This document shows, piece by piece, positions 1 to 8,630 of a stretch of 33,265 bases of DNA. Origin of the DNA: Rhizobiales bacterium CCH10-E5 (GTDB taxonomy: Bacteria; Pseudomonadota; Alphaproteobacteria; Rhizobiales; Beijerinckiaceae); contig LSIG01000032.1 in the NCBI GenBank assembly GCA_001556125.1, positions 1 to 33,265 on the forward strand. The letters run 5' to 3'. Numbering within the stretch: position 1 is the stretch's first letter; each line of letters starts with the position of its first letter. The notes under the pieces are model-generated. The model saw only the letters and a program-made list of their open reading frames with translations. It did not search any database and was not told where the DNA came from. Position numbers and translations under genes: made by a program.

Positions 1-42
1 TCCATCGGGATGCGCGAATGGGCCCGTATCGGTCAGAAATGA
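1..42 (+). CDS. Possible 3' end of an unidentified gene (partial)
   Basis: Read from base 1, the first frame gives a short open stretch (SIGMREWARIGQK) ending in TGA at 40-42. The base composition changes right after it, from GC-rich to AT-rich, as expected where a gene ends and an intergenic region starts. Only 13 residues are visible, so no family can be assigned and the frame could be open by chance. Confidence 0.25.
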   Translation, partial: SIGMREWARIGQK

Positions 43-49
43 GGGCCGT

Positions 50-58
50 TGGTATAAT
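50..58 (+). promoter_or_regulatory. Candidate extended -10 promoter upstream of serC
   Basis: TGG followed by a perfect TATAAT (53-58) gives an extended -10 element inside an AT-rich stretch (about 43-165) that stands out in this GC-rich window. No good -35 hexamer lies 16-18 bases upstream, which fits extended -10 promoters. Transcription from here would give serC a leader of about 185 bases. Other AT-rich -10-like strings at 106-111 and 138-143 are alternatives. Confidence 0.4.
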
Positions 59-204
59 TGGATACAACCTTCAAAGAAATGTAACTTGGAACATAGATGA
101 AGTGCTAAAATGACAAATTTCGACGAAACAGTTACGATATTATACACAAAATTAACTGGCATCTTGACTCCCCGCCCCCTCCGCCCTTACCCCCATCGAC
201 GGGA

Positions 205-254
205 CACGCCGCCCCAACGCGGCGCGCCCATCTGCAAGGATGGAGACATCGATG
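205..254 (+). promoter_or_regulatory. serC leader: two hairpins, the second holding the ribosome binding site
   Basis: Hairpin 1 pairs CGCCGC (207-212) with GCGGCG (219-224) around a CCCAAC loop. Hairpin 2 pairs CCATC (228-232) with GATGG (239-243), and its loop and right arm contain the purine-rich AAGGA/GGAG ribosome binding region just before the serC ATG at 252. A structured RNA called the serC motif is known upstream of alphaproteobacterial serC operons; position and architecture suggest this is an example, but I could not run a covariance model. Confidence 0.55.
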
Positions 255-1430
255 GCGAATACCGTTCCGGCCGCGCGTCCGCGCGTGCCGCATTTCTCGT
301 CCGGCCCCTGCGCCAAGCGCCCCGGCTGGAACCTCAAGGCACTGGGTGACGCCGCGCTTGGCCGCTCGCACCGCGCCAAGATCGGCAAGGACAAGCTAAA
401 AGCAGCGATCGACCTGACGCGCGAGGTGCTGCAGGTGCCGGCCGATTACCGCATCGGCATCGTGCCCGCTTCCGACACCGGCGCCGTCGAGATGGCGATG
501 TGGTCGCTGCTCGGGGCGCGCGGCGTCGACATGGTCTCCTGGGAGAGTTTTGGCGCCGGCTGGGTCACCGATGTCGTCAAGCAGCTCAAGCTGGCCGATG
601 TCCGCACCTTCGAGGCTCCCTATGGCGAGCTGCCGAACCTGAAGAAGGTCGACACGAAGACCCGCGACGTCGTCTTCACCTGGAACGGCACGACGTCCGG
701 CGTGCGCGTGCCCGATGCCAGCTGGATCGCGGAGGACCGCGAGGGTCTGACGATCTGCGACGCGACCTCGGCCGCCTTCGCCCAGCGCCTCGACTGGCCC
801 AAGCTCGATGTCACCACCTTCTCCTGGCAGAAGGTGCTGGGCGGCGAGGCGGCCCATGGCATGATCATCCTCTCGCCGCGCGCGGTCGAGCGTCTGACGA
901 CCTACAAGCCGGCCTGGCCGCTGCCGAAGATCTTCCGCATGACCTCGGGCGGCAAGCTGATCGAGGGCATCTTCTCGGGCGAGACGATCAACACGCCCTC
1001 CATGCTCGCGGTCGAGGATTATCTCGATGCGCTGCACTGGGCCAAGAAGGTCGGCGGTCTCGGCGGGCTGGTGAAGCGCGCCGACGGCAATTTGCGCGTC
1101 ATCGCGAAATTCGTGCGCGAGAACGACTGGATCGACTTCCTCGCGGTGAAGCCGAAGACGCGCTCGAACACGAGCGTCTGCCTGACCTTCACAGACCCGG
1201 CCGTGACCGCGCTGGCTCCGGACGCGCAGGCCGCCTTCGCCAAGCAGGTCGTCTCGATCATCGAGAAGGCCGGCGCGGGCTACGACCTCGGCCACTACCG
1301 CGACGCCCCTCCCGGCCTGCGCATCTGGTGCGGCGCGACCGTCCAGTCGCGCGACCTCAAGGCGCTGCTGCCGTGGGTGGCCTATGCCTTCGCCGAGGCG
1401 AAGGCGGGGTTGGGCCAGAAGGCGGCGTAA
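252..1430 (+). CDS. serC: Phosphoserine transaminase SerC
   Basis: This is a PLP-dependent cytosolic enzyme that converts 3-phosphohydroxypyruvate and glutamate to O-phosphoserine and 2-oxoglutarate, the second step of serine synthesis. It also serves the analogous step of pyridoxal phosphate synthesis in many bacteria. The 392 residues match the alphaproteobacterial/Methanosarcina-type SerC in length and pattern: an N-terminal [12 protein letters not shown] segment, and [13 protein letters not shown] around residue 194, whose lysine should form the Schiff base. An in-frame ATG at 240 is possible, but 252 is preferred because GGAG lies seven bases upstream and [10 protein letters not shown] is the usual family start. 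It is followed by serA after a repeat-containing spacer of 209 bases, and the two are probably co-transcribed. Confidence 0.95.
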   Translation: MANTVPAARPRVPHFSSGPCAKRPGWNLKALGDAALGRSHRAKIGKDKLKAAIDLTREVLQVPADYRIGIVPASDTGAVEMAMWSLLGARGVDMVSWESFGAGWVTDVVKQLKLADVRTFEAPYGELPNLKKVDTKTRDVVFTWNGTTSGVRVPDASWIAEDREGLTICDATSAAFAQRLDWPKLDVTTFSWQKVLGGEAAHGMIILSPRAVERLTTYKPAWPLPKIFRMTSGGKLIEGIFSGETINTPSMLAVEDYLDALHWAKKVGGLGGLVKRADGNLRVIAKFVRENDWIDFLAVKPKTRSNTSVCLTFTDPAVTALAPDAQAAFAKQVVSIIEKAGAGYDLGHYRDAPPGLRIWCGATVQSRDLKALLPWVAYAFAEAKAGLGQKAA

Positions 1431-1453
1431 GCGCGCCCCTTCCAACACCCTCA

Positions 1454-1565
1454 CCGTCATCCTGGGGCTTCGCGTCAGCGAAGTCCCGGGATCCATCATA
1501 AGGCACCGCGGTGCCCTAGAATGGATCCCGGCCTGCGCGGCTTCGCCGCTTGTCCAGGATGACGG
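1454..1565. repeat. Nested inverted-repeat element, copy 1 (serC/serA spacer)
   Basis: The ends form a perfect 12-base inverted repeat, CCGTCATCCTGG (1454-1465) and CCAGGATGACGG (1554-1565). Inside lie a second inverted pair (CCGGGATCCAT / ATGGATCCCGG) and a central GGCACCGCGGTGCC palindrome, plus small hairpins such as CTTCGC/GCGAAG. The whole could fold into a branched cruciform. It belongs to a family with seven members in this window. Confidence 0.85.
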
Positions 1566-1639
1566 CCGTGTTTCTTTCCGCTTCCTCCTTCACGCAAGCG
1601 CAGAGCGCCGACGCGCCGCGCCAGCCGAAAGCCATCCCA

Positions 1640-3241
1640 ATGACCGCTCAAAACCCAGCGCCCAAGGTTCTGATTTCCGACGCCCTCTCCCCCGCCGCCG
1701 TCCAGATCTTCAAGGATCGCGGCATCGACGTGACCTTCGATCCCACTCTCGGCAAGGACAAGGACAGGCTCGCCGCGATCATTGGCGACTATGACGGCCT
1801 CGCCATCCGCTCGGCGACCAAGGCCACCGCCAAGCTGCTGGAGGCCGCGACCAAGCTGAAGGTCATCGGCCGCGCCGGCATCGGCGTCGACAATGTCGAG
1901 ATTCCCGCCGCCACGGCGCGCGGCGTGATCGTGATGAACACGCCCTTCGGCAATTCGATCACCACCGCCGAGCATGCGATCGCGATGATGTTCGCGCTCG
2001 CCCGCCAGATCCCGGCGGCGGACGCGTCCACGCAGGCCGGCAAGTGGGAAAAGAACCGCTTCATGGGCGTCGAGATCACCGGCAAGACGCTCGGGCTGAT
2101 CGGCGCCGGCAATATCGGCTCGATCGTCGCCGACCGCGCGATCGGCCTGAAGATGCGCGTCATCGCCTATGACCCCTATCTCTCGCCTGAGCGCGCGGTC
2201 GCGCTCGGCGTCGAGAAGGTCGAGCTCGAGGATCTGCTCAAGCGCGCCGATTTCATTACCCTGCATGTGCCGATGACGGCGATGACGAAGAACATCCTCT
2301 CGGCCGAGGCGCTGGCGAAGACCAAGAAGGGCGTGCGCATCATCAACTGCGCCCGCGGCGGGCTCGTCGACGAGGCGGCGCTGGCCGAACTCCTGAAGTC
2401 CGGCCATGTCGCCGGCGCGGCCTTCGACGTGTTCTCGGTCGAGCCCGCCGAGTCGAACCCGCTCTTCGGCCTGGACAACGTCGTCTGCACGCCCCATCTC
2501 GGCGCCGCCACCAATGAGGCGCAGGAGAATGTCGCCCTTCAGGTCGCCGAGCAGATGAGCGACTATCTGCTGAAAGGCGCCATCACCAACGCCGTGAACT
2601 TCCCCTCGATCACGGCGGAAGAGGCGCCGCGGGTGAAGCCCTTCGTCGATCTCGCCGAGAAGCTCGGCTCCTTCCTCGGCCAGCTCACCGAAGCGCCGGT
2701 CAAGGGCATCCGCATCGAATACGAGGGCGCGGTCGCGAGCCTGAACCTGAAGGCGATCTCGGCTGCCGCCATCACCGGCGTGCTCCGGCCCTTCCTGCCC
2801 GAGATCAACATGGTCAACTCCGCCATGGTGGCGAAGGAGAAGGGCATCGTCGTCGAGGAGCTGACCCGCGAGGTCGCCGGCAATCTCGAAAGCCGGATCA
2901 AGATCGTGGTCGAGGCCGAGGACATGCCGCGCCACGCCGCCGGCACGGTGTTCCAGGACGGCAAGCCGCGCATCGTCGAGATCCGCGACATCCAGGTCGA
3001 TGCCGAATTCGCGCCGCACATGCTCTATGTCCGCAACGCCGACAAGGCGGGCTTCATCGGCCAGTTCGGCTCGCTGCTGGGCGCGGCCGGCGTCAATGTC
3101 GCGACCTTCTCGCTCGGCCGCGACAAGCCCGGCGGCGACGCGATCTGCTATGTCGCGGTGGACGAGGCGATCTCGGACGAGCTCCTCGACAAGATCCACG
3201 AGATCCCGATGGTCAAGCGCGCGCGGCGCCTGAAGTTCTAA
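1640..3241 (+). CDS. serA: D-3-phosphoglycerate dehydrogenase SerA
   Basis: It oxidises 3-phosphoglycerate to 3-phosphohydroxypyruvate with NAD+, the committed step of serine synthesis. The 533 residues match the long SerA class: a catalytic/NAD-binding core with LIGAGNIGS (Rossmann glycine motif), NCARGGLVDEAAL (active-site arginine region) and CTPHLGAATNEAQ (active-site histidine), then an intervening ASB domain, then a C-terminal ACT domain (from about residue 460) that usually senses serine. The frame is open upstream to a TTG at 1550, but that part lies in the repeat element. The ATG at 1640 starts the conserved MTAQNPAPKVLISDAL sequence. Its ribosome binding site is weak (GAAAG). Confidence 0.96.
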   Translation: MTAQNPAPKVLISDALSPAAVQIFKDRGIDVTFDPTLGKDKDRLAAIIGDYDGLAIRSATKATAKLLEAATKLKVIGRAGIGVDNVEIPAATARGVIVMNTPFGNSITTAEHAIAMMFALARQIPAADASTQAGKWEKNRFMGVEITGKTLGLIGAGNIGSIVADRAIGLKMRVIAYDPYLSPERAVALGVEKVELEDLLKRADFITLHVPMTAMTKNILSAEALAKTKKGVRIINCARGGLVDEAALAELLKSGHVAGAAFDVFSVEPAESNPLFGLDNVVCTPHLGAATNEAQENVALQVAEQMSDYLLKGAITNAVNFPSITAEEAPRVKPFVDLAEKLGSFLGQLTEAPVKGIRIEYEGAVASLNLKAISAAAITGVLRPFLPEINMVNSAMVAKEKGIVVEELTREVAGNLESRIKIVVEAEDMPRHAAGTVFQDGKPRIVEIRDIQVDAEFAPHMLYVRNADKAGFIGQFGSLLGAAGVNVATFSLGRDKPGGDAICYVAVDEAISDELLDKIHEIPMVKRARRLKF

Positions 3242-3249
3242 GAGACGGC

Positions 3250-3528
3250 ATGGGTTTTCCGAGCTTTGGCATCAGGGTCGCCGCCCGCAGGGGCGCGGCC
3301 CTGGAGCCGCTGAAATTCGAGGTCCGTCGCGACGGGCAGGACGGCGCCTGGTATGCGGTCGCCACCGACGAGAGCGGCATCGTCACCGAGGCGCCGACGC
3401 TCGAGGCACTGCGCGAGCGGCTGAAGGGTCTCGTCGCCGATCTGCTCGAGCGCGAGGGCGACTGCCCGATCGAGCTCGAGATCTGCGACGAACTGGCCTC
3501 CGGCTGCTGCGAGCTGCCGCCGCGCTGA
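3250..3528 (+). CDS. DUF1902-like small protein
   Basis: A 92-residue protein that starts eight bases after the serA stop, so it is probably in the serine operon. The core reads FEVRRDGQDGAWYAVATDESGIVTEAPTLEAL in several parts: a beta strand, a W-Y/A strand, then a T-EA-TLEAL helix. This resembles the DUF1902/HicB-like small fold, whose molecular role is not established. No HicA-type toxin partner lies next to it, so it is not a recognisable HicAB pair. The C-terminus has an unusual cysteine cluster (C-DELASG-CC). The family assignment is from pattern only. Confidence 0.75.
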   Translation: MGFPSFGIRVAARRGAALEPLKFEVRRDGQDGAWYAVATDESGIVTEAPTLEALRERLKGLVADLLEREGDCPIELEICDELASGCCELPPR

Positions 3529-3540
3529 AGGCGCGCGCCG

Positions 3541-5271
3541 CTACTTCACCAAGAGCCAGTCCTCGATCACCAGCGCGTCGAGCCCGCTGGTGTAAAACAT
3601 CAGGATCGCATCCTCGGCCGTGTGGAGGATCGGCTTGCCCATGATGTTGAAGGAGGTGTTGAGGATCACCGGCACGCCGGTGAGGTCATGGAAGGCCGAG
3701 ATCAACGCGTGATAGCGCGGGTTGCGCGCCGCGGTGACGCTTTGCAGCCGCCCGGTCGCGTCCTCATGCACCACGGCCGGGACGCGGGCGCGCACCGCCT
3801 CCTTCCAGGTGAGCGTGCGCTCCATATAGGGCGCGTCCTGGTAGTTCTCGAACCAGTCGGGCGCATGCTCGGCCAGGATCGAGGGCGCGAAGGGCCGGAA
3901 CGCCTCGCGGTACTTCACCTTGGCGTTGAGGATGTCCTTGGCGTCGGCCGGGCGCGGATCGGCGATGATCGAGCGGTTGCCGAGCGCGCGCGGCCCGAAC
4001 TCGGCCCGCCCCTGCACCCAGCCGATCAGCTTGCCCTCGGTGAGCAGCCTGGCCGTCACCGGCGCGACCTCCTCCGGCGCGAGCTTGCGCAGCCGCTTCT
4101 CCCAGGCCTGCATGCGTTCCAGCGGCTCGGTCGAGACGGTCGAGCCGAGATAGGGCGAGAGCGGCCCCTTCGGCGCGCGCCAGTCCGGATTGCGCTGCGC
4201 GTGGCTGAGCCAGGCGGCGCCGATCGCATTGCCGTCATCAGCCGGCGCCGAGGGCACGAAGACCTCGGCGAAGCCATGCCGCCCGGCGATCTTGCCGTTG
4301 AAGGAGGAGTTGAGCGCGCAGCCCCCGGCCAGCACGAGGTTGGGCGACGGCACCAGCGCCGCCGTCTCGCCGAGCAGCGCCTCCATCATCTCCGCGAAGA
4401 CATCCTGCCCGCAGCGGGCGAGATCGGCCCAGCCGCTGTCGAGCGCCTCCGCCGGCCGCAGGCTCAGGATCTCCGCCGCCACCGCCTGCACGACATCGGC
4501 CTTGGCGAAGGACAGCTTGTGGCCCTCGATCGTATAGAGCCGGCGCAGCAGCGCCATCAGCTGCGGATCGGTTTTGCCATAGGGCGCGAGCCCCATGATC
4601 TTCCACTCCTCGCCCTTGGCCTGGTCGAAGCCGGCGAGATCGGTGACGAGGCCGAAATAGAAGCCGATCGATTCGCGGCCGCGATGGCGCTTGACCTCGC
4701 GGATGCGCCCGCCCTCCAGCGCGAAGATGGCGGACGCCCCGGTCTCGCCCATGCCGTCGACGACGAGGCAGGCGGCGTCCGTAAAGGGCGAGGACCAGCA
4801 GGCATAGGCCGCGTGGCTGAGATGGTGGCCGAAGCGCGTGAGCCCGGTGACGTTGGCGCGGCCGAAGGCGCGGTCGAGCCCGAGCAACGTGCCGATACCG
4901 GCGCGCTGCTGGCCCTGATGCAGCGAGGCGATCAGCGCGCGCTCGGTGCGCTCGGGCACAAGCGAACGGTTGAGCTCCGGCGAGAGCTTGAGCAGCGCCT
5001 CCAGCGTGAAGGAGCCGGCGCGGCTCATCTGGTCGAGGAAGCCGGTGAAGTCCTCGCCCCAGCTCGTCGCGATCGCAACCTGCGCATCGGCGGGGATGTA
5101 GCGCTTCAGCAGCGATTCCATCCGCGGCGCCGTGTCGGGCTCGCAGTTCGGCGCGCGTTTGAACTGGAGATAGCGCTCGGTCGCCTCGGCGAAGAGGACC
5201 TCGCCGTCGGGGCCGATGATCGCGATGGCGGGGTCGTGGAAGGTGGTGGCGAGGCCGATCGTGTAGGTCAT
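3541..5271 (-). CDS. NodU/CmcH-family O-carbamoyltransferase
   Basis: This 576-residue protein has the two-part layout of NodU/CmcH/TobZ carbamoyltransferases: an N-terminal Kae1-like ATP-binding domain (to about residue 350), and a C-terminal Carbam_trans_C domain. The family makes carbamoyl-AMP from carbamoyl phosphate and ATP and passes the carbamoyl group to a hydroxyl on a sugar or antibiotic. Visible motifs are HHLSH at 149-153 (metal ligands), VVDGMGE, LAGGCALNSSFNGK, GRAEFGPRALGNRSI and ILNTSFNIMGKPI near the end. No sugar, Nod-factor or antibiotic genes are adjacent, so the acceptor is unknown. It converges on the serA/DUF1902 genes with a 12-base gap. The ATG at 5271 starts MTYTIGLATTFHD, the usual beginning. 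Confidence 0.9.
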   Translation of the reverse strand: MTYTIGLATTFHDPAIAIIGPDGEVLFAEATERYLQFKRAPNCEPDTAPRMESLLKRYIPADAQVAIATSWGEDFTGFLDQMSRAGSFTLEALLKLSPELNRSLVPERTERALIASLHQGQQRAGIGTLLGLDRAFGRANVTGLTRFGHHLSHAAYACWSSPFTDAACLVVDGMGETGASAIFALEGGRIREVKRHRGRESIGFYFGLVTDLAGFDQAKGEEWKIMGLAPYGKTDPQLMALLRRLYTIEGHKLSFAKADVVQAVAAEILSLRPAEALDSGWADLARCGQDVFAEMMEALLGETAALVPSPNLVLAGGCALNSSFNGKIAGRHGFAEVFVPSAPADDGNAIGAAWLSHAQRNPDWRAPKGPLSPYLGSTVSTEPLERMQAWEKRLRKLAPEEVAPVTARLLTEGKLIGWVQGRAEFGPRALGNRSIIADPRPADAKDILNAKVKYREAFRPFAPSILAEHAPDWFENYQDAPYMERTLTWKEAVRARVPAVVHEDATGRLQSVTAARNPRYHALISAFHDLTGVPVILNTSFNIMGKPILHTAEDAILMFYTSGLDALVIEDWLLVK

Positions 5272-5337
5272 GCCAGGAGGATATGCTGCAGGAGCGTGCG
5301 GGAGGCAAACGCCTCTGCCGCACGCAGGCGCCCGTCG

Positions 5338-6327
5338 CTACGGCTTCTCGGCGAAGGCAACGCTGTCGACGATCATTCTGATGGCAGGCTCCAGCGTATC
5401 GAAGCGACCCGCATCGGCCGTGGCGATCAGACGAAGGAACCGTGCCTGCGGGCCGATCGCCATATACTGGACGAAGCGCTTGCGGACGCCGTCGATGTCA
5501 TGCGTGCCACTGATCAGCACGCCATCAGCCCCCGCGAAGCGGACCTGGTCGCGGCGGGTCACCGTGGCGCTCTCGAAATGGCGGGTCGTCTTGAGCAGTT
5601 TTTCAGCAGCCTCGCCGAGCTGGTCTTGTGCGATCTGGCCGCTGGTCTGGTAGGTCGCGATCAGCATCGGCTGTTCGCTCTTGGGATCGACATTGAGGGC
5701 GCCGGCGGTCATCAGCACGCCGAGCCCGCCGAAGGTATCGACGACGCGGAACGGCTCGCTGGCGCGGATGCGGAAGGGAAGCGCATCGAGCTTCTGCTCA
5801 AGGGTCGGCTCGGCCCCGAGCGAGACCGACGTCACCATCGCGCGGACATCCTGCGCCCGCAGCTTCGTCGTCGTCGGGGCCTGGACCGTCAGCAGCACGG
5901 TTCGGTCGCCCTTGAGCAGGGCGATCCATTTGTCGAAGCGCGCCGTGCCCATGGTCTGCGTGCCCGAGGCAAGGGGAACGACGTCGCCGGCACGCCCCTT
6001 GAGCGTGTCGAGCGCCACGATGGCAACGTTCTGCTTGGCGAAATTGGTTTTGGCGGTGTCGAGATCGGCAAACAGCTTCGCCACTTCGGGATGGGCGATG
6101 GCCGGCATCTCGACAATCACGACCGAGGCTTGCAGTTCCGGATTCTCCAGCCCGGCAAAGCGCGAAGAGGGCACGAATCCCTTGATCGGCTCGAGGTTGA
6201 CGCTGGTTCCAGGAATGGTGAGGCGCTCCTGCGCCACGCCGGGCTGCGCCGGAAGCAGCCCCAGCAGAGCGGCGGCGGCGCAGGAGAAAACGCGGGCAAG
6301 GGAGGAAAACCTGGGTGATGGGATCAT
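5338..6327 (-). CDS. Secreted protein of unknown function
   Basis: A 329-residue protein with a clear Sec signal peptide: basic start (MIPSPRFSSLARVF), hydrophobic AAAALLGLL core and a likely cleavage after PGVAQ. The mature part is periplasmic or exported, with no further membrane segment and no cysteine pattern. I do not recognise the family. The fold may be PsbP/DUF1795-like (a pattern of V-L--P-GF and later LDTLKG-AGD strands), but this is a weak impression. The start at 6327 is chosen because GAAAGG lies seven bases upstream; ATG at 6333 is immediately next to that site and less likely. It follows the carbamoyltransferase gene's start at a distance of 66 bases on the same strand, so it would be upstream in a shared transcript. 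Confidence 0.75.
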   Translation of the reverse strand: MIPSPRFSSLARVFSCAAAALLGLLPAQPGVAQERLTIPGTSVNLEPIKGFVPSSRFAGLENPELQASVVIVEMPAIAHPEVAKLFADLDTAKTNFAKQNVAIVALDTLKGRAGDVVPLASGTQTMGTARFDKWIALLKGDRTVLLTVQAPTTTKLRAQDVRAMVTSVSLGAEPTLEQKLDALPFRIRASEPFRVVDTFGGLGVLMTAGALNVDPKSEQPMLIATYQTSGQIAQDQLGEAAEKLLKTTRHFESATVTRRDQVRFAGADGVLISGTHDIDGVRKRFVQYMAIGPQARFLRLIATADAGRFDTLEPAIRMIVDSVAFAEKP

Positions 6328-6473
6328 GGGCATGCCTTTCGGGGGCGCAGGGCGCAGGGCGCCGCTGTGCGATCGGGCGAGTGGGTCCTGCTGGCTAGAA
6401 GCCAATTATGGCAGCTTGACCGGCCGCCCCTGCAACGCGAGCTTGATGTCCAGGACCGCCGCGGCGCCGGCGA

Positions 6474-8582
6474 TCACCCCGAGAGCTGGTCGCGGCGCAG
6501 ATCGTCGAGGATCGAGAGCCGCCCGAGCGCGCGCTTGAGGTCCGCCGTGCGGGCCTTGCCGATCGTGCCGGGCGCAACCCGGTTGGACGGGCTCAGGCCC
6601 TCCGCGATGTCGGCCAGTTGCTGGCTCAGGATGCAGTCGAGCAGCAGCGCATGGTCGCGGTCGATCTCGGCAAGATCGCTCGCACCGCCGCTCCCCAGTT
6701 CCGCCACCGCCTCGAGCCGCGCCTGCGTCGCGTGGCGCGGTAGGCCGTGATGCAGCGCCAGCAGCCGCGCCGTGGTGACGATGTCCTTCAGCCCCGTCCG
6801 CTTCAGATCGATGCGGCCGTCATCCTCGGTGCGCAAGCCCCCGAAAAGGGTCAGCCCCGCCGCCGGCTGGCCGGCATTCTCCGCCAGCAGCTTGAGGAAG
6901 GGGATCTGCCCCCTGGCCGCAGCCCAGGCATCGCGCCAGAGACGCTCCGCCATCGCCTTGTCGCCATGCACGGCCTTGAAGTCGAAGACGATGTCGACGC
7001 TGAGCAGGTCCTCGGGGCTGGAACGCCCGAGCCATTGCGCGATGCGCTGGCGCCAGGTCGCAAGCGAGCCGCGGAAGGCGGGCTCCGAGGCCATCACCCC
7101 GCCCTTGCATAGCGGCACGCCGACCTCGTCGAGGATCGCCGCCATGCGCCGGCCGAGCCGCGCGAACCAGCGGTCGGCCTCCCCATCCGGCTCGCCCTCC
7201 GCGAAAACGAGCGCATTGTCCTGGTCCATCGCCAGCAGGCTCTCGCCGCGCCCGGCCGAGCCGAGGACGAGCACCGCATAGGCGCAAGGCGCGAAGCCGG
7301 CACCCTCGGCCACGAGCTCAACCTCGGCCAGGATGGCCGCGCGCCGCGTCAGCGCGCCGACCTCGCGCGCGATCACCGCCGCGATCAGGCGGGCCGGCAC
7401 GTCCTCGGCCAGCAGCGCGCGTGCCATCAGCGGCAGGCGCGACCAGATTTGCCCGAGCGCGGGCGCATCGGGGGCGGCGTCGATGTCGTCGCCCAGCGCC
7501 ACCGCCGCCCCCGCGCGCAGTTGCAGCAGCTTGAGCGGCGTCACCACCCCGACGATCCGGTCCTCGTCGTCGGTCACGGCGAGATGGCGGATGTTGCGGG
7601 CGCTCATCCGGCCGATCGCGCGGTAGAGAAAGGCGTCGGCCGGGACCGCCACCACCGGCCGCGAGGCGAAGCGGCCGGCCGGCAGCGCCAGCGCCTCGGC
7701 GCCGTGCCGGCCGAGGGCCCGCAGCAGGTCGCGCTCGGTCAGGATGGCGGTGGTCGCCGGATGGGCCTCGCTCGCGCCGAGGAAGACCGAGCTGACGCCC
7801 CGGCCGGTCATCGCGGCCAGCGCCTCGGCGACCGGCGTTGCCTCCGGCAGGGTGACGGGGTCCGCCCGCATCACGTCGCGGACGCGGTGGCGATAGGGGT
7901 AGCTGTCGAGCTTGGGCAGCGGATCGCCCTCGCGGGAGGGCGCGCGCAGCTCCCAGGCCGGCGGGGCCGCGCCCGCCATGGCGTCGGTGATGCGGCGGCT
8001 GGCCGCGACCGCTTCACCCACGGTGCGGATGCCCCGGTCGCGCAGCCGCGGCGCCAGCGCGAGGAAGACGAGCCCCGCCGCCATGGCGTCGCCGAGCGCC
8101 CTGTGGCGTTCCTGCGGCGCGATCTCGAGCCAGGCGCCGAGCGCCTCCAGCGAGTAGGAAGGCAGGCCCGGCTCGGCGAGCTGCGCCAGCAGACGGATGT
8201 CGAGCGCGAGCGGCTGCACGAAGCGCTGCCCGATCCGCTCCGCCTCCTTGGTCAGCATGGCGATGTCGAAGCCGATGGTGTGGCCGATCACCACCCGCTC
8301 GTTAAGGAAGGCGGTGATGCCGGGATAGAGCACCTCGAAGGCCGGTGCGCCGCGCAGGGCCTCCCGGTCGAGCCCATGGACGGCGCGCGACGCGGCGGGG
8401 ATCTCGACATCGCAGGCGATCAGGCTCTGGAAGGCGTTGGCGCGGTCGAGCCGCCCGCCATCGAGATGGACGGCCGCGAATTCGATCATCCGGGCGCGTT
8501 TGACATCGAGCCCCGTGGTCTCGGCGTCGAGGGCGACGCCGCGCACGGCGAAGAGCGGGGTGGCCTGGAGCAGGTTCGGCAT
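6474..8582 (-). CDS. DEDDh exonuclease - CBS pair - DUF294 nucleotidyltransferase fusion
   Basis: A 702-residue soluble protein with three recognisable parts. Residues about 14-180 are a DnaQ/RNase T-type 3'-5' exonuclease domain: DAETTGLD (D19, E21), VIGHTIGFD and a late HRALGD motif supply the DEDDh residues. Residues about 235-360 hold two CBS motifs (VRDVM-ADPVTL and FASRPVVAVPADAFLYRAI), which usually bind adenosine nucleotides. Residues about 395-690 are the DUF294 GlnD-like nucleotidyltransferase, with VLGSAGRGES and the metal-binding MDQD, plus its helical C-terminal domain. In many bacteria DUF294/CBS proteins carry a cyclic-nucleotide-binding domain in front; here an exonuclease takes that place. 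Substrates are unknown. The stop is followed by coding-like sequence in another frame (see finding at 6405-6476). Confidence 0.88.
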   Translation of the reverse strand: MPNLLQATPLFAVRGVALDAETTGLDVKRARMIEFAAVHLDGGRLDRANAFQSLIACDVEIPAASRAVHGLDREALRGAPAFEVLYPGITAFLNERVVIGHTIGFDIAMLTKEAERIGQRFVQPLALDIRLLAQLAEPGLPSYSLEALGAWLEIAPQERHRALGDAMAAGLVFLALAPRLRDRGIRTVGEAVAASRRITDAMAGAAPPAWELRAPSREGDPLPKLDSYPYRHRVRDVMRADPVTLPEATPVAEALAAMTGRGVSSVFLGASEAHPATTAILTERDLLRALGRHGAEALALPAGRFASRPVVAVPADAFLYRAIGRMSARNIRHLAVTDDEDRIVGVVTPLKLLQLRAGAAVALGDDIDAAPDAPALGQIWSRLPLMARALLAEDVPARLIAAVIAREVGALTRRAAILAEVELVAEGAGFAPCAYAVLVLGSAGRGESLLAMDQDNALVFAEGEPDGEADRWFARLGRRMAAILDEVGVPLCKGGVMASEPAFRGSLATWRQRIAQWLGRSSPEDLLSVDIVFDFKAVHGDKAMAERLWRDAWAAARGQIPFLKLLAENAGQPAAGLTLFGGLRTEDDGRIDLKRTGLKDIVTTARLLALHHGLPRHATQARLEAVAELGSGGASDLAEIDRDHALLLDCILSQQLADIAEGLSPSNRVAPGTIGKARTADLKRALGRLSILDDLRRDQLSG

Positions 8583-8590
8583 GCGGTTGT

Positions 8591-8608
8591 CTCCGCGCTT
8601 CTGCGGAG
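8591..8608. repeat. Small hairpin upstream of the exonuclease fusion gene
   Basis: CTCCGC (8591-8596) and GCGGAG (8603-8608) form a perfect six-base stem with a GCTTCT loop, nine bases before the start codon of the minus-strand gene. It lies within its probable leader and has no adjoining T tract, so it is not an obvious terminator. Confidence 0.4.
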
Positions 8609-8630
8609 CACCCTAACGTCAGGCCCTCTC

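Noticed and set aside
3250..3528. HicB antitoxin of a HicAB pair
   Set aside because: The small fold is similar, but no HicA-type partner is adjacent.
3622..6318. 898-codon plus-strand open frame opposite the carbamoyltransferase and secreted-protein genes
   Set aside because: It is antisense to two well-supported genes, is rich in Arg/Gly/Ala/His as expected for a GC-driven shadow frame, and crosses the junction between them.
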